A stretch of 64,000 nucleotides of DNA from Rhodococcus yunnanensis NBRC 103083 (GCF_001895005.1 NZ_BCXH01000001.1:434001-498000), one strand, 5' to 3'. Shown: positions 19,667 to 28,993, counted from the stretch's first letter. The notes: generated by a model from the sequence alone, not told the origin. Made by a program: numbers and translations.

Positions 19667-20701
19667 GTGAGTCCCAGAAACCGCGACGGCAACCTACCCG
19701 CCGACAACAACGATGCAGAACGCGACAAATCCGGCACCGCGCCCGACAGTGCGGCCGAAGCACTGCTGGAAGCGGTATCGAGCGCTGTGTCGAACGCAAC
19801 ACCTTTTTCTTCGGTTTCCGAACTCGACGACGACGACGAACTCGAACTCCCCACTCTGCGCGAGCCCATTCTCGTCGCAGCGTTCGAGGGTTGGAACGAT
19901 GCGGGCGACGCTGCAAGCGGGGCCGTCGAGCACCTCGAACTGATCTGGGACGCGAGCCCACTGGCCGAGCTCGATTCCGAGGATTACTACGACTACCAGG
20001 TCAATCGACCGACCATCCGGCAAGTCGACGGTGTGACACGGGAAATCGCATGGCCGTCGACACGACTCTCCGTCTGCTCGCCTCCGGGGAGTTCGCGTGA
20101 CGTCGTCCTGCTCCGCGGGATCGAGCCGAACATGCGCTGGCGAAGCTTCTGCGACGACCTTCTCGAGTTCATCGAGCAACTCGGCGTCGACACCGTGGTC
20201 ATCCTCGGCGCGCTGCTCGCCGACACGCCGCACACGCGCCCGGTTCCGGTCACAGGAAGCGCCTACAGCGTGGAAGCTGCCGAGCGCTTCAATCTCGAAC
20301 AGACCCGATACGAGGGGCCCACCGGTATCACCGGCGTTCTGCAGGACGAATGCGTCAAGGCAGGCGTGCCCGCCGTGTCGTTCTGGGCGGCGGTCCCCCA
20401 TTACGTCTCGCAGCCGCCGAATCCGAAGGCCACCGTCGCGTTGCTCCAGCGCGTCGAGGACGTGTTGGACATCGAGGTCCCGCTCGGCGAACTGCCCACC
20501 CAGGCCGAGGACTGGGAGGAAGCGGTCACCGAGATGACCAAGGAGGACGAGGAGATCAGCGAGTACGTCCGGACACTCGAGGAACGCGGTGACGCCGAGG
20601 TCAACATCTCGGAAGCGATCTCGAAGATCGATGGGGACGCCATCGCGGCCGAGTTCGAGCGCTACCTCCGCCGACGCGGCCCCGGCAGCTTCGGTTTGTG
20701 A
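19667..20701 (+). CDS. PAC2-family protein (proteasome assembly chaperone-like)
   Basis: 344-aa PAC2 protein. An N-terminal extension of about 55 residues is polar and ends in an acidic run (SELDDDDELELPTL). The PAC2 domain starts REPILVAAFEGWNDAGDAAS and includes VVILGALLADTPHTRPVPVTGSA and a region after VPAVSFWAAVPHYV. The C-terminal part is helical and acidic. Archaeal and eukaryotic PAC2 proteins help assemble proteasomes, and actinobacterial members are conserved with the proteasome loci, but a chaperone role here is unproven. Start chosen at GTG 19667 from the -10 spacing. Overlaps the MFS gene by 4 nt. Confidence 0.9.
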   Translation: MSPRNRDGNLPADNNDAERDKSGTAPDSAAEALLEAVSSAVSNATPFSSVSELDDDDELELPTLREPILVAAFEGWNDAGDAASGAVEHLELIWDASPLAELDSEDYYDYQVNRPTIRQVDGVTREIAWPSTRLSVCSPPGSSRDVVLLRGIEPNMRWRSFCDDLLEFIEQLGVDTVVILGALLADTPHTRPVPVTGSAYSVEAAERFNLEQTRYEGPTGITGVLQDECVKAGVPAVSFWAAVPHYVSQPPNPKATVALLQRVEDVLDIEVPLGELPTQAEDWEEAVTEMTKEDEEISEYVRTLEERGDAEVNISEAISKIDGDAIAAEFERYLRRRGPGSFGL

Positions 20702-21861
20702 GCAGTACTCGAACCGAACCCACTACTCGAAACGAACGCCTGCGCACCTCGGCTCTGTACGCAGGCGGATTCCTCGGCCCGTTCGGCGGCGCACTGGTGG
20801 CGTCGATGCTCCCGGAGATCGGCGACTCGCTCGGCGTGTCCGCAGGCTCGGCGTCGTCGTCGCTGACCGCGTATCTACTTCCCTTCGCCCTGACGATGCT
20901 CGTGTCGGGAACGCTCGGTGCACGGTGGGGTCGACTGCGGACGGTGCGGATCGCATACGCGGTGTACACCGTGGCCTCGATCGCGTGTGCCGTCGCGCCG
21001 ACGCTCGAGATCTTGCTCGCTGCTCGCGTGGTGCAGGGATGCGGTAACGCGTTCACGACGCCGCTGCTGCTGGCCACCCTTGCGGCCTCCACACCACGAG
21101 CGCGACTCGGCCGGGTGCTGGGAACGTTCGGAGCGCTGCAGGCCGCAGGGCAGACCAGTGCACCACTCGTCGGCGGGTTGGCAGCAGAATTCGACTGGCG
21201 TTATGCATTCGTCGTACTCGCGATCGTGTCTGCAGTTCTCGGGCTTGTCGGCCTACCCCGTTCCGAGGACGCCACCGATACGAACCCGCGTGAACGGTTG
21301 CGCGACGCCATGCGACCGCATGTGCTCCGGATCGGTCTCGTCGCGCTGCTCGGATGGGGCGCACTGGGTGGGCTCAACTTCTTGCTCGCATATCGCGCCG
21401 AGGACGTGTTCGGTCTCTCGGCGCCGCAGCGAGGGTTGCTACTCACCTGCTTCGGGCTGGCGGGCATTGTGACCGCTCGCGCTGTAGGCCGGTTGATCGA
21501 CCGTCTCGGGGCGCGCCGCACGGTGCTCGTCGGTGCCGTTGTCGGCGCCGTTCTCGTCGCCGTCGTGGGGTCCGTTCCGACGGTGTGGGCCGTTGCTCTC
21601 GCGTGGGCGCTCGCGGGTGTCGCGTCGCAGTTCGTGCTGGTCGGCGTCAACGCAGCAGCTCTCGCCGGCGGCTCGAACCGCGGTGGAGCGGTCTCGGTCG
21701 TTCAGGCTTTCCGTTTCTCCGGCGCAGCGTTCGCACCGCTCGCACTGACACCGCTCTACCTGGTGCACCCGCAGGCCGGTTTCCTTGTGCCTGCGTTGCT
21801 GCTCGCGGTGATCGCGCCGATCGCAATGCCGCGCACTTCCCGCCAGGGGATGGCCCCCTGA
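20698..21861 (+). CDS. Major facilitator superfamily transporter
   Basis: 387-aa membrane protein with 12 predicted helices, typical of drug- or sugar-efflux MFS proteins (DHA1-like). The loop between helices 2 and 3 carries the motif-A-like GTLGARWGRLRTVR, and TARAVGRLIDRLGARRT repeats it in the second half. The start GTG overlaps the PAC2 stop by 4 nt (GTGA), implying co-translation with PAC2. Substrate unknown. Confidence 0.88.
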   Translation: MSSTRTEPTTRNERLRTSALYAGGFLGPFGGALVASMLPEIGDSLGVSAGSASSSLTAYLLPFALTMLVSGTLGARWGRLRTVRIAYAVYTVASIACAVAPTLEILLAARVVQGCGNAFTTPLLLATLAASTPRARLGRVLGTFGALQAAGQTSAPLVGGLAAEFDWRYAFVVLAIVSAVLGLVGLPRSEDATDTNPRERLRDAMRPHVLRIGLVALLGWGALGGLNFLLAYRAEDVFGLSAPQRGLLLTCFGLAGIVTARAVGRLIDRLGARRTVLVGAVVGAVLVAVVGSVPTVWAVALAWALAGVASQFVLVGVNAAALAGGSNRGGAVSVVQAFRFSGAAFAPLALTPLYLVHPQAGFLVPALLLAVIAPIAMPRTSRQGMAP

Positions 21862-21902
21862 CAACGGCACCGCTGCGGCTGTGAGATCTTCCTGACTCGG
21901 CC

Positions 21903-21929
21903 GTAACCCGGACGCATCGGCGGTGTCAC
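21903..21929 (+). promoter_or_regulatory. Candidate GlnR-binding site upstream of the nir cluster
   Basis: GTAAC-n6-GCATC-n6-GTCAC. The two GTnAC half-boxes are exactly 22 bp apart, the periodicity of the actinobacterial GlnR site; the intervening box matches GAAAC in 3 of 5. It ends 22 bp before the first gene of the nir cluster. Nitrite reductase genes are known GlnR targets in actinomycetes. Inference. Confidence 0.4.
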
Positions 21930-21951
21930 CCACCCGCCGCACGCTGTGTCC

Positions 21952-22299
21952 ATGGCAAGCACACCGCGGTTCCTGCAGGGCGTCTTTCCGTTCACCGGGC
22001 ACGGTCTGAGCAAACCCGAGACAGTGGATGCGTCCACCACGTTCGTGGTGCCGTCGGGATCCATCGCGCAACCGCTCTACTTCCGCGGCGGCAATTCCAG
22101 CGACGAACTCGTCGTCGTGACGCTCCTGCGGGACGGCCGCCCGATGCGTATGTTCCCGATGGGTGCCAAGAGTGGGGTCAACATCGCGCTGCGCGTCGTC
22201 GAGGACGTCGATCCCGATTCGGTACTCGAACTGGTGATTGCGGCCCCGGAGGGTACGACCGGTGAAGTGGTCGTCGACTTCGGCATGGTGTTGATCTGA
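21952..22299 (+). CDS. Small conserved protein upstream of nirB
   Basis: 115-aa protein that I do not assign to a named family. It begins MASTPRFLQGVFPFTGHGLSK; the rest looks like a compact beta-rich fold (strands such as ELVVVTLLRDGRPMRMFPMGA and VLELVIAAPEGTTGEVVVDFG) with no membrane segment or signal peptide. ATG at 21952 is preferred over GTG at 21946. The stop overlaps the nirB start by 1 nt (TGATG), so it is co-translated with nitrite reductase and is probably an accessory, stability or sensing protein for nitrite assimilation. Confidence 0.7.
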   Translation: MASTPRFLQGVFPFTGHGLSKPETVDASTTFVVPSGSIAQPLYFRGGNSSDELVVVTLLRDGRPMRMFPMGAKSGVNIALRVVEDVDPDSVLELVIAAPEGTTGEVVVDFGMVLI

Positions 22300-24788
22300 T
22301 GACGCCGTTGATACGACAGCGTCTGCTCGTGATCGGTAACGGTATGGCGGGGGCGCGCACGGTCGAGGAGATACTCAAACGGGGCGCCGACCTGTTCGAC
22401 ATCACCATGATCGGTGACGAGCCGTACGGCAACTACAACCGCATCATGCTGTCGCACGTACTGGCCGGGGAGACGGGAGTCGACGACGAGGATCTTCTCC
22501 TCAATCCAATGAGCTGGTACCGCGAGAACGGTGTGACACTGCACGCCGGAGATCGGGCTGTCGCGCTGGACAGATTCGCGAAGACGGTCCGCTGCGAGAG
22601 TGGACGCGAGGTCGACTACGACATCGCGATCATCGCGACCGGAAGCAACACCTTCTTTCCCAACATGGACGGTCTGCGTGAGCCCGACGGCCGCTTGGCC
22701 AGAGGCGTGTTCGGTTTTCGAACCATCGCGGACACCAACGGCATGCTGCAGATGGCCACGTCCCAGGACGAGCTTCGGGCAGTGGTGATCGGGGGCGGTC
22801 TGCTGGGGCTCGAGGCCGCGTACGGTCTGCGCACTCAGGGACTCGATGTCGATGTCGTGCACTCCCCCGGACATCTGATGAACCAACAGCTCGACGAGCG
22901 TGGCGGGCGCCTGCTGCGCAACAAGATCGAGTCGCTCGGCGTCGGTGTGCACACGTCGAAGCGGACGACGGCCGTGTTGCGCACCGAGTCCGGCACGGTA
23001 TCGGGGGTCGGTTTCAACGACGGGACCTCGCTGCCCGCGGACATGATCGTCGTGACGGCAGGCATCCGCCCGAACGTCGAATTCGCGCGAGGTGGAGGGC
23101 TCGTCGTCGAACGTGGAATCGTCGTCGACGATCAGTTGCGTTGCGAGGACGAAGGATCCATCTACGCCGTCGGTGAATGCTGCCAGCATCGCGGAGAAGT
23201 GTACGGACTCGTCGCGCCGCTGTGGGAGCAGGCGGTGGTACTGGCCGAGCATCTCACCGGATCGAATCCGTCCGCCGCATATCATGGTTCGCGGTTGACG
23301 ACGAAGCTGAAGGTCGCCGGCGTCGACGTCGCGTCGATGGGCGTCAAAGGCCCCGAACGTGACGACGACGAGTTCGTCCAGTTCTACGAACCGCGGAGCG
23401 GGACGTACAAGAACGTCGTCGTGCGCGATGGAAAGCTGATCGGCGCAACGCTCCTCGGCGACATCAGCAAGGCCAATTTCCTCACTCAGGCATTCGACGA
23501 GAAGGTGCCACTGCCGGACGAGCGCATCAGCATGCTGTTCGACATGGGCACTCCCACCGCGGCGACCGGAGCCGCCGAACTCGCAGACGACGTGCAGGTG
23601 TGCAACTGCAACGGGGTGACCAAGGGCGCCATCGTGGCGTGCGTACACGCGGGCGCCAAGTCGATGGGTGACGTGACGGCCGCGACTCGCGCCGGTAAGG
23701 GCTGCGGATCGTGCAAGGGTTTGGTTGCCGACATCCTGGCCTGCGCGTCAGGGGGCGCCGTCGAGGCCGATCCGGCTGCCGACTGGTACGTACCGTCCAT
23801 CCCGCTGTCCAAGCCCGCGCTGATCGAGACGATTCGAGAGCGTGATCTGCGTTCGGTGTCCCAGGTGTTCACCGAACTCGCCACCGGCGGCCGCGAGGAC
23901 GCGCCGTCGAAGATGCCGTTGGCGTCGTTGCTACGGACGATATGGGGACAGGACTGGGTCGACGAGCGCGGCGCTCTGTTCATCAACGACCGTGTGCACG
24001 CCAACATCCAGCGTGACGGCACATTCTCGGTGGTCCCGCAGATGAAGGGCGGAGTGACCACGCCGGACCAACTTCGCAAGATCGCAGATGTGGCGGACAA
24101 GTACCACGTGCCGCTGGTGAAAGTGACCGGTGGACAACGCATCGACCTCCTCGGAATCAAGAAGGAGGACCTCCCCAGGGTGTGGGGTGACCTCGACATG
24201 CCGTCGGGATTCGCATACGGCAAGAGCATGCGTACGGTCAAAACCTGTGTCGGCAGCGACTTCTGCCGATTCGGGCTCGGCGATTCGACGGCGTTGGGGA
24301 TTGCCCTGGAGGAGCGTTTCCAGGGCCTGGAAACACCGGCGAAGCTCAAGTTGGCCGTCGCAGGCTGCCCGCGAAACTGCTCCGAGGCACTGTGCAAGGA
24401 CCTCGGAGTCGTGTCCGTCGGCGACGACAAGTGGGAAATCTATGTGGGCGGCGCAGCAGGCGCACACATACGCAAGGGCGACCTGCTCGCGACGGTGGTC
24501 GGCGCCGCCGAGGTGATCCGGGTTGCAGGCATCTTCATCCAGCACTACCGCGAGACCGCGCAGTGGCTCGAACGCACGTACGCCTGGGTGCCGCGCATCG
24601 GTCTCGAAGAACTGCAACGAATGTTGATCGACGATGCCGACGGCATCGTCGGAGGGTTGGAGGACCGTATGCAGACGTCCGTCGACGGTTACCGTGATCC
24701 GTGGCAGGATCGCGCCGAGCCGAAGTCCCCTGCTCAGTTCACGTCGTCACTTCCGTTGCTTCCGCTTCCTCGGGTACCGGTCCGATGA
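22299..24788 (+). CDS. nirB: Assimilatory NAD(P)H nitrite reductase, large subunit NirB
   Basis: 829-aa large subunit, reducing nitrite to ammonium in the cytoplasm. The N-terminal FAD/NAD reductase (LLVIGNGMAGARTVEEIL; second nucleotide fold AVVIGGGLLGLEAAYGL) is followed by a BFD-like [2Fe-2S] domain (VCNCNGVTKGAI ... GKGCGSCKGLV, about 430-490), then the ferredoxin-like and siroheme/[4Fe-4S] half (about 540-810) with cysteines in KTCVGSDFCRFG and GCPRNCSEALC. Full length. Overlaps the upstream small gene by 1 nt and nirD by 4 nt. Confidence 0.96.
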   Translation: MTPLIRQRLLVIGNGMAGARTVEEILKRGADLFDITMIGDEPYGNYNRIMLSHVLAGETGVDDEDLLLNPMSWYRENGVTLHAGDRAVALDRFAKTVRCESGREVDYDIAIIATGSNTFFPNMDGLREPDGRLARGVFGFRTIADTNGMLQMATSQDELRAVVIGGGLLGLEAAYGLRTQGLDVDVVHSPGHLMNQQLDERGGRLLRNKIESLGVGVHTSKRTTAVLRTESGTVSGVGFNDGTSLPADMIVVTAGIRPNVEFARGGGLVVERGIVVDDQLRCEDEGSIYAVGECCQHRGEVYGLVAPLWEQAVVLAEHLTGSNPSAAYHGSRLTTKLKVAGVDVASMGVKGPERDDDEFVQFYEPRSGTYKNVVVRDGKLIGATLLGDISKANFLTQAFDEKVPLPDERISMLFDMGTPTAATGAAELADDVQVCNCNGVTKGAIVACVHAGAKSMGDVTAATRAGKGCGSCKGLVADILACASGGAVEADPAADWYVPSIPLSKPALIETIRERDLRSVSQVFTELATGGREDAPSKMPLASLLRTIWGQDWVDERGALFINDRVHANIQRDGTFSVVPQMKGGVTTPDQLRKIADVADKYHVPLVKVTGGQRIDLLGIKKEDLPRVWGDLDMPSGFAYGKSMRTVKTCVGSDFCRFGLGDSTALGIALEERFQGLETPAKLKLAVAGCPRNCSEALCKDLGVVSVGDDKWEIYVGGAAGAHIRKGDLLATVVGAAEVIRVAGIFIQHYRETAQWLERTYAWVPRIGLEELQRMLIDDADGIVGGLEDRMQTSVDGYRDPWQDRAEPKSPAQFTSSLPLLPLPRVPVR

Positions 24789-25084
24789 GCATCCCCGTCG
24801 GAGCGATAGAGGACCTCACTCCGGGCGAAGGCCGGGCCTACGTGGTCGACGGCAAACAGGTGGCGGTGTTCCTCCTCGGCGACGGTACGGTCCGGGCGAT
24901 GGACGCAGTGTGCCCCCACAAGGGCGGCCCCCTCGCCGACGGGCAGATCGATGGCGCGGTGGTCATGTGTCCGCTGCATCAGTACGCGTTCTCGTTGAAC
25001 GACGGCACCTGCCCGAGCGGAATCGACTCGGTCCGAACCTATCCCGCCGCCGTGGTCGACGGAAAGGTCACAGTCGACGTCTGA
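24785..25084 (+). CDS. nirD: Nitrite reductase small subunit NirD
   Basis: 99-aa Rieske-like subunit. The cluster-type motifs are CPHKGGPL and CPLHQYAF, that is Cys-x-His and Cys-x-x-His, so this NirD keeps all four [2Fe-2S] ligands; some NirD proteins lack them. The start ATG lies inside the nirB stop (ATGA), which fixes it although the frame is open upstream. Together NirB and NirD form the cytoplasmic NADH-dependent nitrite reductase. Tail-to-tail with the NUDIX gene 15 bp away. Confidence 0.95.
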   Translation: MSIPVGAIEDLTPGEGRAYVVDGKQVAVFLLGDGTVRAMDAVCPHKGGPLADGQIDGAVVMCPLHQYAFSLNDGTCPSGIDSVRTYPAAVVDGKVTVDV

Positions 25085-25099
25085 ACCACAGGATGGTGT

Positions 25100-25672
25100 T
25101 CAGGTGCGCAGCCGAGCCGAGAGTTTCGCAGCGAACCGAGGGTAGTGCGGATCGAACGTCCCTGCCGGAGCCGCAGCGATGTCCGCCGGTGACCACCAGC
25201 GGCCCTCCCGGAACTCGTCCGGGTCGAGCTGAAACCTACTGTCCATCGGTGCTGCCGCGACGTACCACAGGCTGACATCGGTGTGGCCACTGTCGATTCC
25301 GACTGTCCGGGTCACGGTCAGGAACAAGGGGTTCGCCCCGACCAGCCCGAAGTCTGCCTCAATGCCGAGTTCCTCTCTCAGCTCGCGCGCGGCAGCGTGC
25401 GCAGGATCCTCACCGGGTTCCACGTGCCCACCGGTCGGCAACCACAGCCCTGCGTTGATGTGATCGACGAGGTACACCTCGTGGGTGTCCGGTTCGACGA
25501 CAACGACATACGACACCAGATGCTGCGGCGGCGTTGCAGGTTTGATCCTGCGATAGACATCATCGGTGCCTTCGAGCCACCTGAGAGTGCCTTCGATATG
25601 AACTCGTTCCAGGTCATCGAAGGGCTTCATGCCGGACACGATGCGCACAACAGATTCCGAGGTGGCTGACAT
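25100..25672 (-). CDS. NUDIX hydrolase
   Basis: 190-aa NUDIX protein. The nudix box is GHVEPGEDPAHAAARELREELGIEAD, listed here as its parts GHVEPGED, RELREELGIE, with the expected G-x5-E-x7-REUxEExGU pattern at about residues 83-107. Such enzymes hydrolyse nucleoside diphosphates linked to another moiety; the substrate is unknown. An N-terminal segment (about 12-40) precedes the domain, with HLVSYVVVV as its first strand. ATG at 25672 was chosen because TACCCT lies seven bases upstream; the frame is open to 25819 with another ATG at 25762, which would overlap the divergent small gene. Confidence 0.85.
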   Translation of the reverse strand: MSATSESVVRIVSGMKPFDDLERVHIEGTLRWLEGTDDVYRRIKPATPPQHLVSYVVVVEPDTHEVYLVDHINAGLWLPTGGHVEPGEDPAHAAARELREELGIEADFGLVGANPLFLTVTRTVGIDSGHTDVSLWYVAAAPMDSRFQLDPDEFREGRWWSPADIAAAPAGTFDPHYPRFAAKLSARLRT

Positions 25673-25679
25673 GGCTCGA

Positions 25680-25685
25680 AGGGTA
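25680..25685 (-). promoter_or_regulatory. -10 element of a leaderless NUDIX promoter
   Basis: Minus-strand TACCCT seven bases before the ATG at 25672. Confidence 0.4.
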
Positions 25686-25754
25686 TCGACCAGGACCGAC
25701 AGATCAGGGTGTTCCCTGATGCGGTCGTCGCATCGGACATCGACAATCGAGTCC

Positions 25755-25991
25755 GTGAACATCGCACAGATTTGGCCGAAGCTGAGCAAGGAGGCGCGCG
25801 AGTGGCTCGTCGAGCACAACGGAGAGCCGTTGGATCAGGCAGTGAGTGCCGAGATCGCAGCCGCCCATTCCACCGAAGGCATCGACCCGCGGTGGTGGAC
25901 CGGGCCGTCCACCGGCGGACGGCTCGAACTCTCGGATGAGGCGATCGACTGGCTCGAGGAGCGGGCGAACGAGGAACACTCCGACGGGTGA
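25755..25991 (+). CDS. Small conserved hypothetical protein
   Basis: 78-aa acidic, soluble protein, starting from GTG (NIAQIWPKLSKEAREWLVEHN) and ending DWLEERANEEHSDG. It has two predicted helices at the N-terminus (KLSKEAREWLVEH, LDQAVSAEIAAAH) and one at the C-terminus (SDEAIDWLEERANE), and no known motif. The start is uncertain: in-frame ATGs exist further upstream inside the NUDIX gene. Coding is supported by high G/C at third positions. It lies 70 bp before the Wadjet operon on the same strand, but jetA has its own promoter, so no functional link is claimed. Confidence 0.6.
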   Translation: MNIAQIWPKLSKEAREWLVEHNGEPLDQAVSAEIAAAHSTEGIDPRWWTGPSTGGRLELSDEAIDWLEERANEEHSDG

Positions 25992-26048
25992 CTCGAACGA
26001 AGTGCCGGCCCCGCCGGCGCACATTTTCGCTCACACCTGGCCAACGCC

Positions 26049-26054
26049 TACCCT
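26049..26054 (+). promoter_or_regulatory. -10 element of a leaderless promoter for the Wadjet operon
   Basis: TACCCT, six bases, then the GTG of jetA at 26061. The -35 region is weak. No ribosome site is present. Confidence 0.5.
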
Positions 26055-26060
26055 GTTGCA

Positions 26061-27599
26061 GTGAGCGAATCAGGAGCGGAGCCGATGGCCGACGGCGCCC
26101 GGCACAGTGCTGCGACTGTGTTCATGCAGGAAGATCGCCTCAAACTGTTCGCGTTCACCGTGGCCGAGAAGCATCACGAGTATTTGTGGGTGCTCAGGGC
26201 GTTCGACATCGCCCGGGCGAACTACGTCGTGTTGCTCCATGCCGCGGAGATAGCGGACACGCTGGCGCGCAACGCTCCGGAGGACGCGCAGCTCAGTGCC
26301 GCGGAGATCGGACCGCTACTGGAGCAGTTGCATTCCTGGGAGCTCCTGGAGCGCAGTTACGACGGTTCGCGAGCGGCGACGCTGGCCGAGTATCGAAACA
26401 GACATTTCGTATACCAGTTCAGCCAGGCCGGCTACAAGGCGTTCCGCGCGGTGGAGGACGTTCTCGGCGCCCGGCTCGACGACGCGTCACTCTCGCGGCT
26501 CGTCCTTCCCGAACTGCTGGCCGACATGCACGAGCTCGCCGAGGCGAATCGGCAGGCCGACGGTGACCGCATCTACCGCAAGCTCAGCCGCCTCGACTCG
26601 ACACTGTCCGAGATGGCGACCCGTGCTGCGCATTTCTACCTCGTGCTCGGCGACCTCGTTCGCACCACCGAGATCACTCCCGAATCGTTCCTCGTCCACA
26701 AGGACGCGCTCCTCACGCACATGCGTGAGTTCAGCTCCGATCTGACGCGCTACGCCCCCAAACTGGCGGAGGCCATCGCTGTCGTCGAACAGACCGGTAT
26801 CTCGGAACTCATCGACCGTGCCGCCGTCAGCGACGAACGCGTATTTCTCGACGTCGAAGAACGCCGTGCAGATTGGCGTGCCCGCTGGTCCGGCCTCTCG
26901 CACTGGTTCGTCGCAGCCGAGGCCGAACTCAGTGAGTCGGAACGGCTCCGCGAAGGCACCATGAGTGCAATCGCAGCGGTGCTGTCGCTACTGCGACGAG
27001 TGACCGAGACGCGTAAGGGCGGAGTAAGTAGAGAAAGTCAGCTGCGCCATCTCGCAGGCTGGTTCGCCGCGGCCCCCACCGAGGACAGCGCCCACGCGCT
27101 GTTCCACGCGGTCTTCGGGCTCGGTCGCCCTCGACATCTCTCCATGGTTCACCCGGACGCCGACATCATTCCGTCATCGCGAACCTGGTGGCAAGCGCCG
27201 CCGGTGGAGATCTCCCGCACTTTGGCAGAGACCGGACGCACCCCGTCACCGGGACTTCCTGGCCGGCTCCAGCGCAACGACGGCGGTGTTCGACGCCTCC
27301 GCGAGCAGCAGTTGGAGGCCCAGCGCTCACGTAGCTCCGCGGCACGTTCCTTGGCGTCGGTCGGGGTGTACGAACGCACGCTCACCGAAGAGGAGACCGA
27401 GGTTCTGTTGAGCCTTCTCAACGCGGCGTTGACGGCGCGAGTACGAGTGAGCGGAAGGACGTCGGGATCGACGGGCTCGGATAGCGGAGTTCGCTTGACT
27501 CTCAGCGACAGTGACAGCTCGACGGTGGTCCACACCGCACGCGGTCGCCTGCATCTGGACCGCCTTCACCTCGAGGTAGCCGAGGTGGCACGCCGATGA
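26061..27599 (+). CDS. jetA: Wadjet type II protein JetA (TIGR02677, DUF2397)
   Basis: 512-aa first gene of a four-gene SMC operon. It starts at GTG 26061; the region from residue about 20 (FMQEDRLKLFAFTVAEKHHEYLWVLRAF) shows the family N-terminus, with a winged-helix-like segment in the next 100 residues and long helices at about 160-330. It resembles MksF/JetA, the kleisin-type subunit bridging the SMC dimer. The C-terminal third is Arg/Ser rich. It overlaps jetB by 4 nt (ATGA). The family name is recalled from this four-gene signature and has not been searched. Confidence 0.85.
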   Translation: MSESGAEPMADGARHSAATVFMQEDRLKLFAFTVAEKHHEYLWVLRAFDIARANYVVLLHAAEIADTLARNAPEDAQLSAAEIGPLLEQLHSWELLERSYDGSRAATLAEYRNRHFVYQFSQAGYKAFRAVEDVLGARLDDASLSRLVLPELLADMHELAEANRQADGDRIYRKLSRLDSTLSEMATRAAHFYLVLGDLVRTTEITPESFLVHKDALLTHMREFSSDLTRYAPKLAEAIAVVEQTGISELIDRAAVSDERVFLDVEERRADWRARWSGLSHWFVAAEAELSESERLREGTMSAIAAVLSLLRRVTETRKGGVSRESQLRHLAGWFAAAPTEDSAHALFHAVFGLGRPRHLSMVHPDADIIPSSRTWWQAPPVEISRTLAETGRTPSPGLPGRLQRNDGGVRRLREQQLEAQRSRSSAARSLASVGVYERTLTEEETEVLLSLLNAALTARVRVSGRTSGSTGSDSGVRLTLSDSDSSTVVHTARGRLHLDRLHLEVAEVARR

Positions 27600-28993
27600 G
27601 AGCACGCGACATCCCCACCCTTGCACTCGATTCCTACCAGCGGGCCGCACGTGTGGCTCTTGCCAATCACCTCGTGACGACGACGTATCCCGATCGGATC
27701 GCGCTGCCGCTGCTGCGGCGCTGGGCAACCGAGCTTCGAGAAGACCTGCTGGAGCTGTTCGGCTACCGCCTCGAGGTCACCGAGACCACTGCCCGACTGT
27801 TCCCGGTCCTGGACGCACTCGATGCGACTCAGCCCGCCCGAACGGCGTCCGACCGCGTCTTCGACCGACGCCGCTACGCGTACCTGGCGCTCGCGCTGGC
27901 CGCGCTCGGCCGGGCAGGCAACCAGATCACGTTGTCCGAGTTGGCCGATCACGTCGCCGCCGAGGCCGGACAGGTCGACGGCGTCGAACTGGCCACCGAC
28001 CGCGCAGCGGACCGCGACGCGTTCGTCGACGCCGTCGGCTGGCTCGGTGCCCGCGGCGCGATCTCCCTTGCCGACGGCGATGCAGGTGGATGGGCGAACA
28101 ACCCGTCGGCCGGTGAAGCGCTGTACGACATCGAACGATCCGTCGTCGTGGCCATGTTCCGTCCACCGCGCGCGGTGCAACATCTGCGTTCGGTCACCGG
28201 TTTGCTCGCCGGGTCGGACACCATCGTCGACGAGGAAGACGACACTCCCGTTCAGGTCGACCCGAAGGAGACCTTGAGACAGGTCCGGCGTGCACTCGTG
28301 GAGCGTCCCGTCGTCTACTTCGACGACCTCGACCGCGACGGGCGATCCGCGCTGGCCGCCGAGCGGACCGTAGCCGATGTGGAGATGCTGACCGGGCTGG
28401 TGTCCGAACGCCGCGGTGAAGGTGTCGCACTGATCGACACCTCGGGGCGGTTGTCGGACATACGTTTTCCGAGTACAGGAACCATCGCCCAGGTCGCGCT
28501 ATTGCTTGCGGGCGAGATTTCGGATCGGGTGATCGATCCCGATGCCGGAGAACTTGCTCACCATGCACTGTCCGATGACACCGACCTGATCGACACGCTC
28601 GATGCGGCTATCCCCGGCGGTGGGATCTTCGACGACCTGGCCGAATTCGGTTCGACCGCAACACACTCCGAGGACCAGGCTGCGCCTGCGCTGTATCCGT
28701 TCATCGAGAACAGCTGGCTCGCGAGCACCGTTGCCGATCTCGTCGAGCGGTTCGGCCGAACGTTCGCCGCCCAGTGGCAAGCGGATCCGGATGGACTGCG
28801 AGAGCGTGCGACGACCTTGCTGCACCGACTTCGATTGGTACACAGCATCTCCGGCGGAGTTCTCGTCCTTCCGGTCATCGCGCGCTACCGAGACGTCATG
28901 GTGAGCGTGCGAGACCGCGCACCCCAGGATTCCCTGTTCCACAACTCCCGCGAGACAACAGCCGGCGACACAACAGAATTCGAGGCGCACTAG
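27596..28993 (+). CDS. jetB: Wadjet type II protein JetB (TIGR02678, DUF2398)
   Basis: 465-aa protein of the DUF2398 family, the KITE/MksE-like second subunit that binds the kleisin in Wadjet complexes. It begins MRARDIPTLALDSYQRAARVALANHLV and includes the conserved arginine-rich segment DRVFDRRRYAYLALALAALGRAG (about 79-101). No catalytic motif is expected. It starts inside the jetA stop (ATGA), and jetC begins directly after its TAG, so all three are tightly coupled. Function as an SMC partner is inferred from family and context. Confidence 0.85.
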   Translation: MRARDIPTLALDSYQRAARVALANHLVTTTYPDRIALPLLRRWATELREDLLELFGYRLEVTETTARLFPVLDALDATQPARTASDRVFDRRRYAYLALALAALGRAGNQITLSELADHVAAEAGQVDGVELATDRAADRDAFVDAVGWLGARGAISLADGDAGGWANNPSAGEALYDIERSVVVAMFRPPRAVQHLRSVTGLLAGSDTIVDEEDDTPVQVDPKETLRQVRRALVERPVVYFDDLDRDGRSALAAERTVADVEMLTGLVSERRGEGVALIDTSGRLSDIRFPSTGTIAQVALLLAGEISDRVIDPDAGELAHHALSDDTDLIDTLDAAIPGGGIFDDLAEFGSTATHSEDQAAPALYPFIENSWLASTVADLVERFGRTFAAQWQADPDGLRERATTLLHRLRLVHSISGGVLVLPVIARYRDVMVSVRDRAPQDSLFHNSRETTAGDTTEFEAH

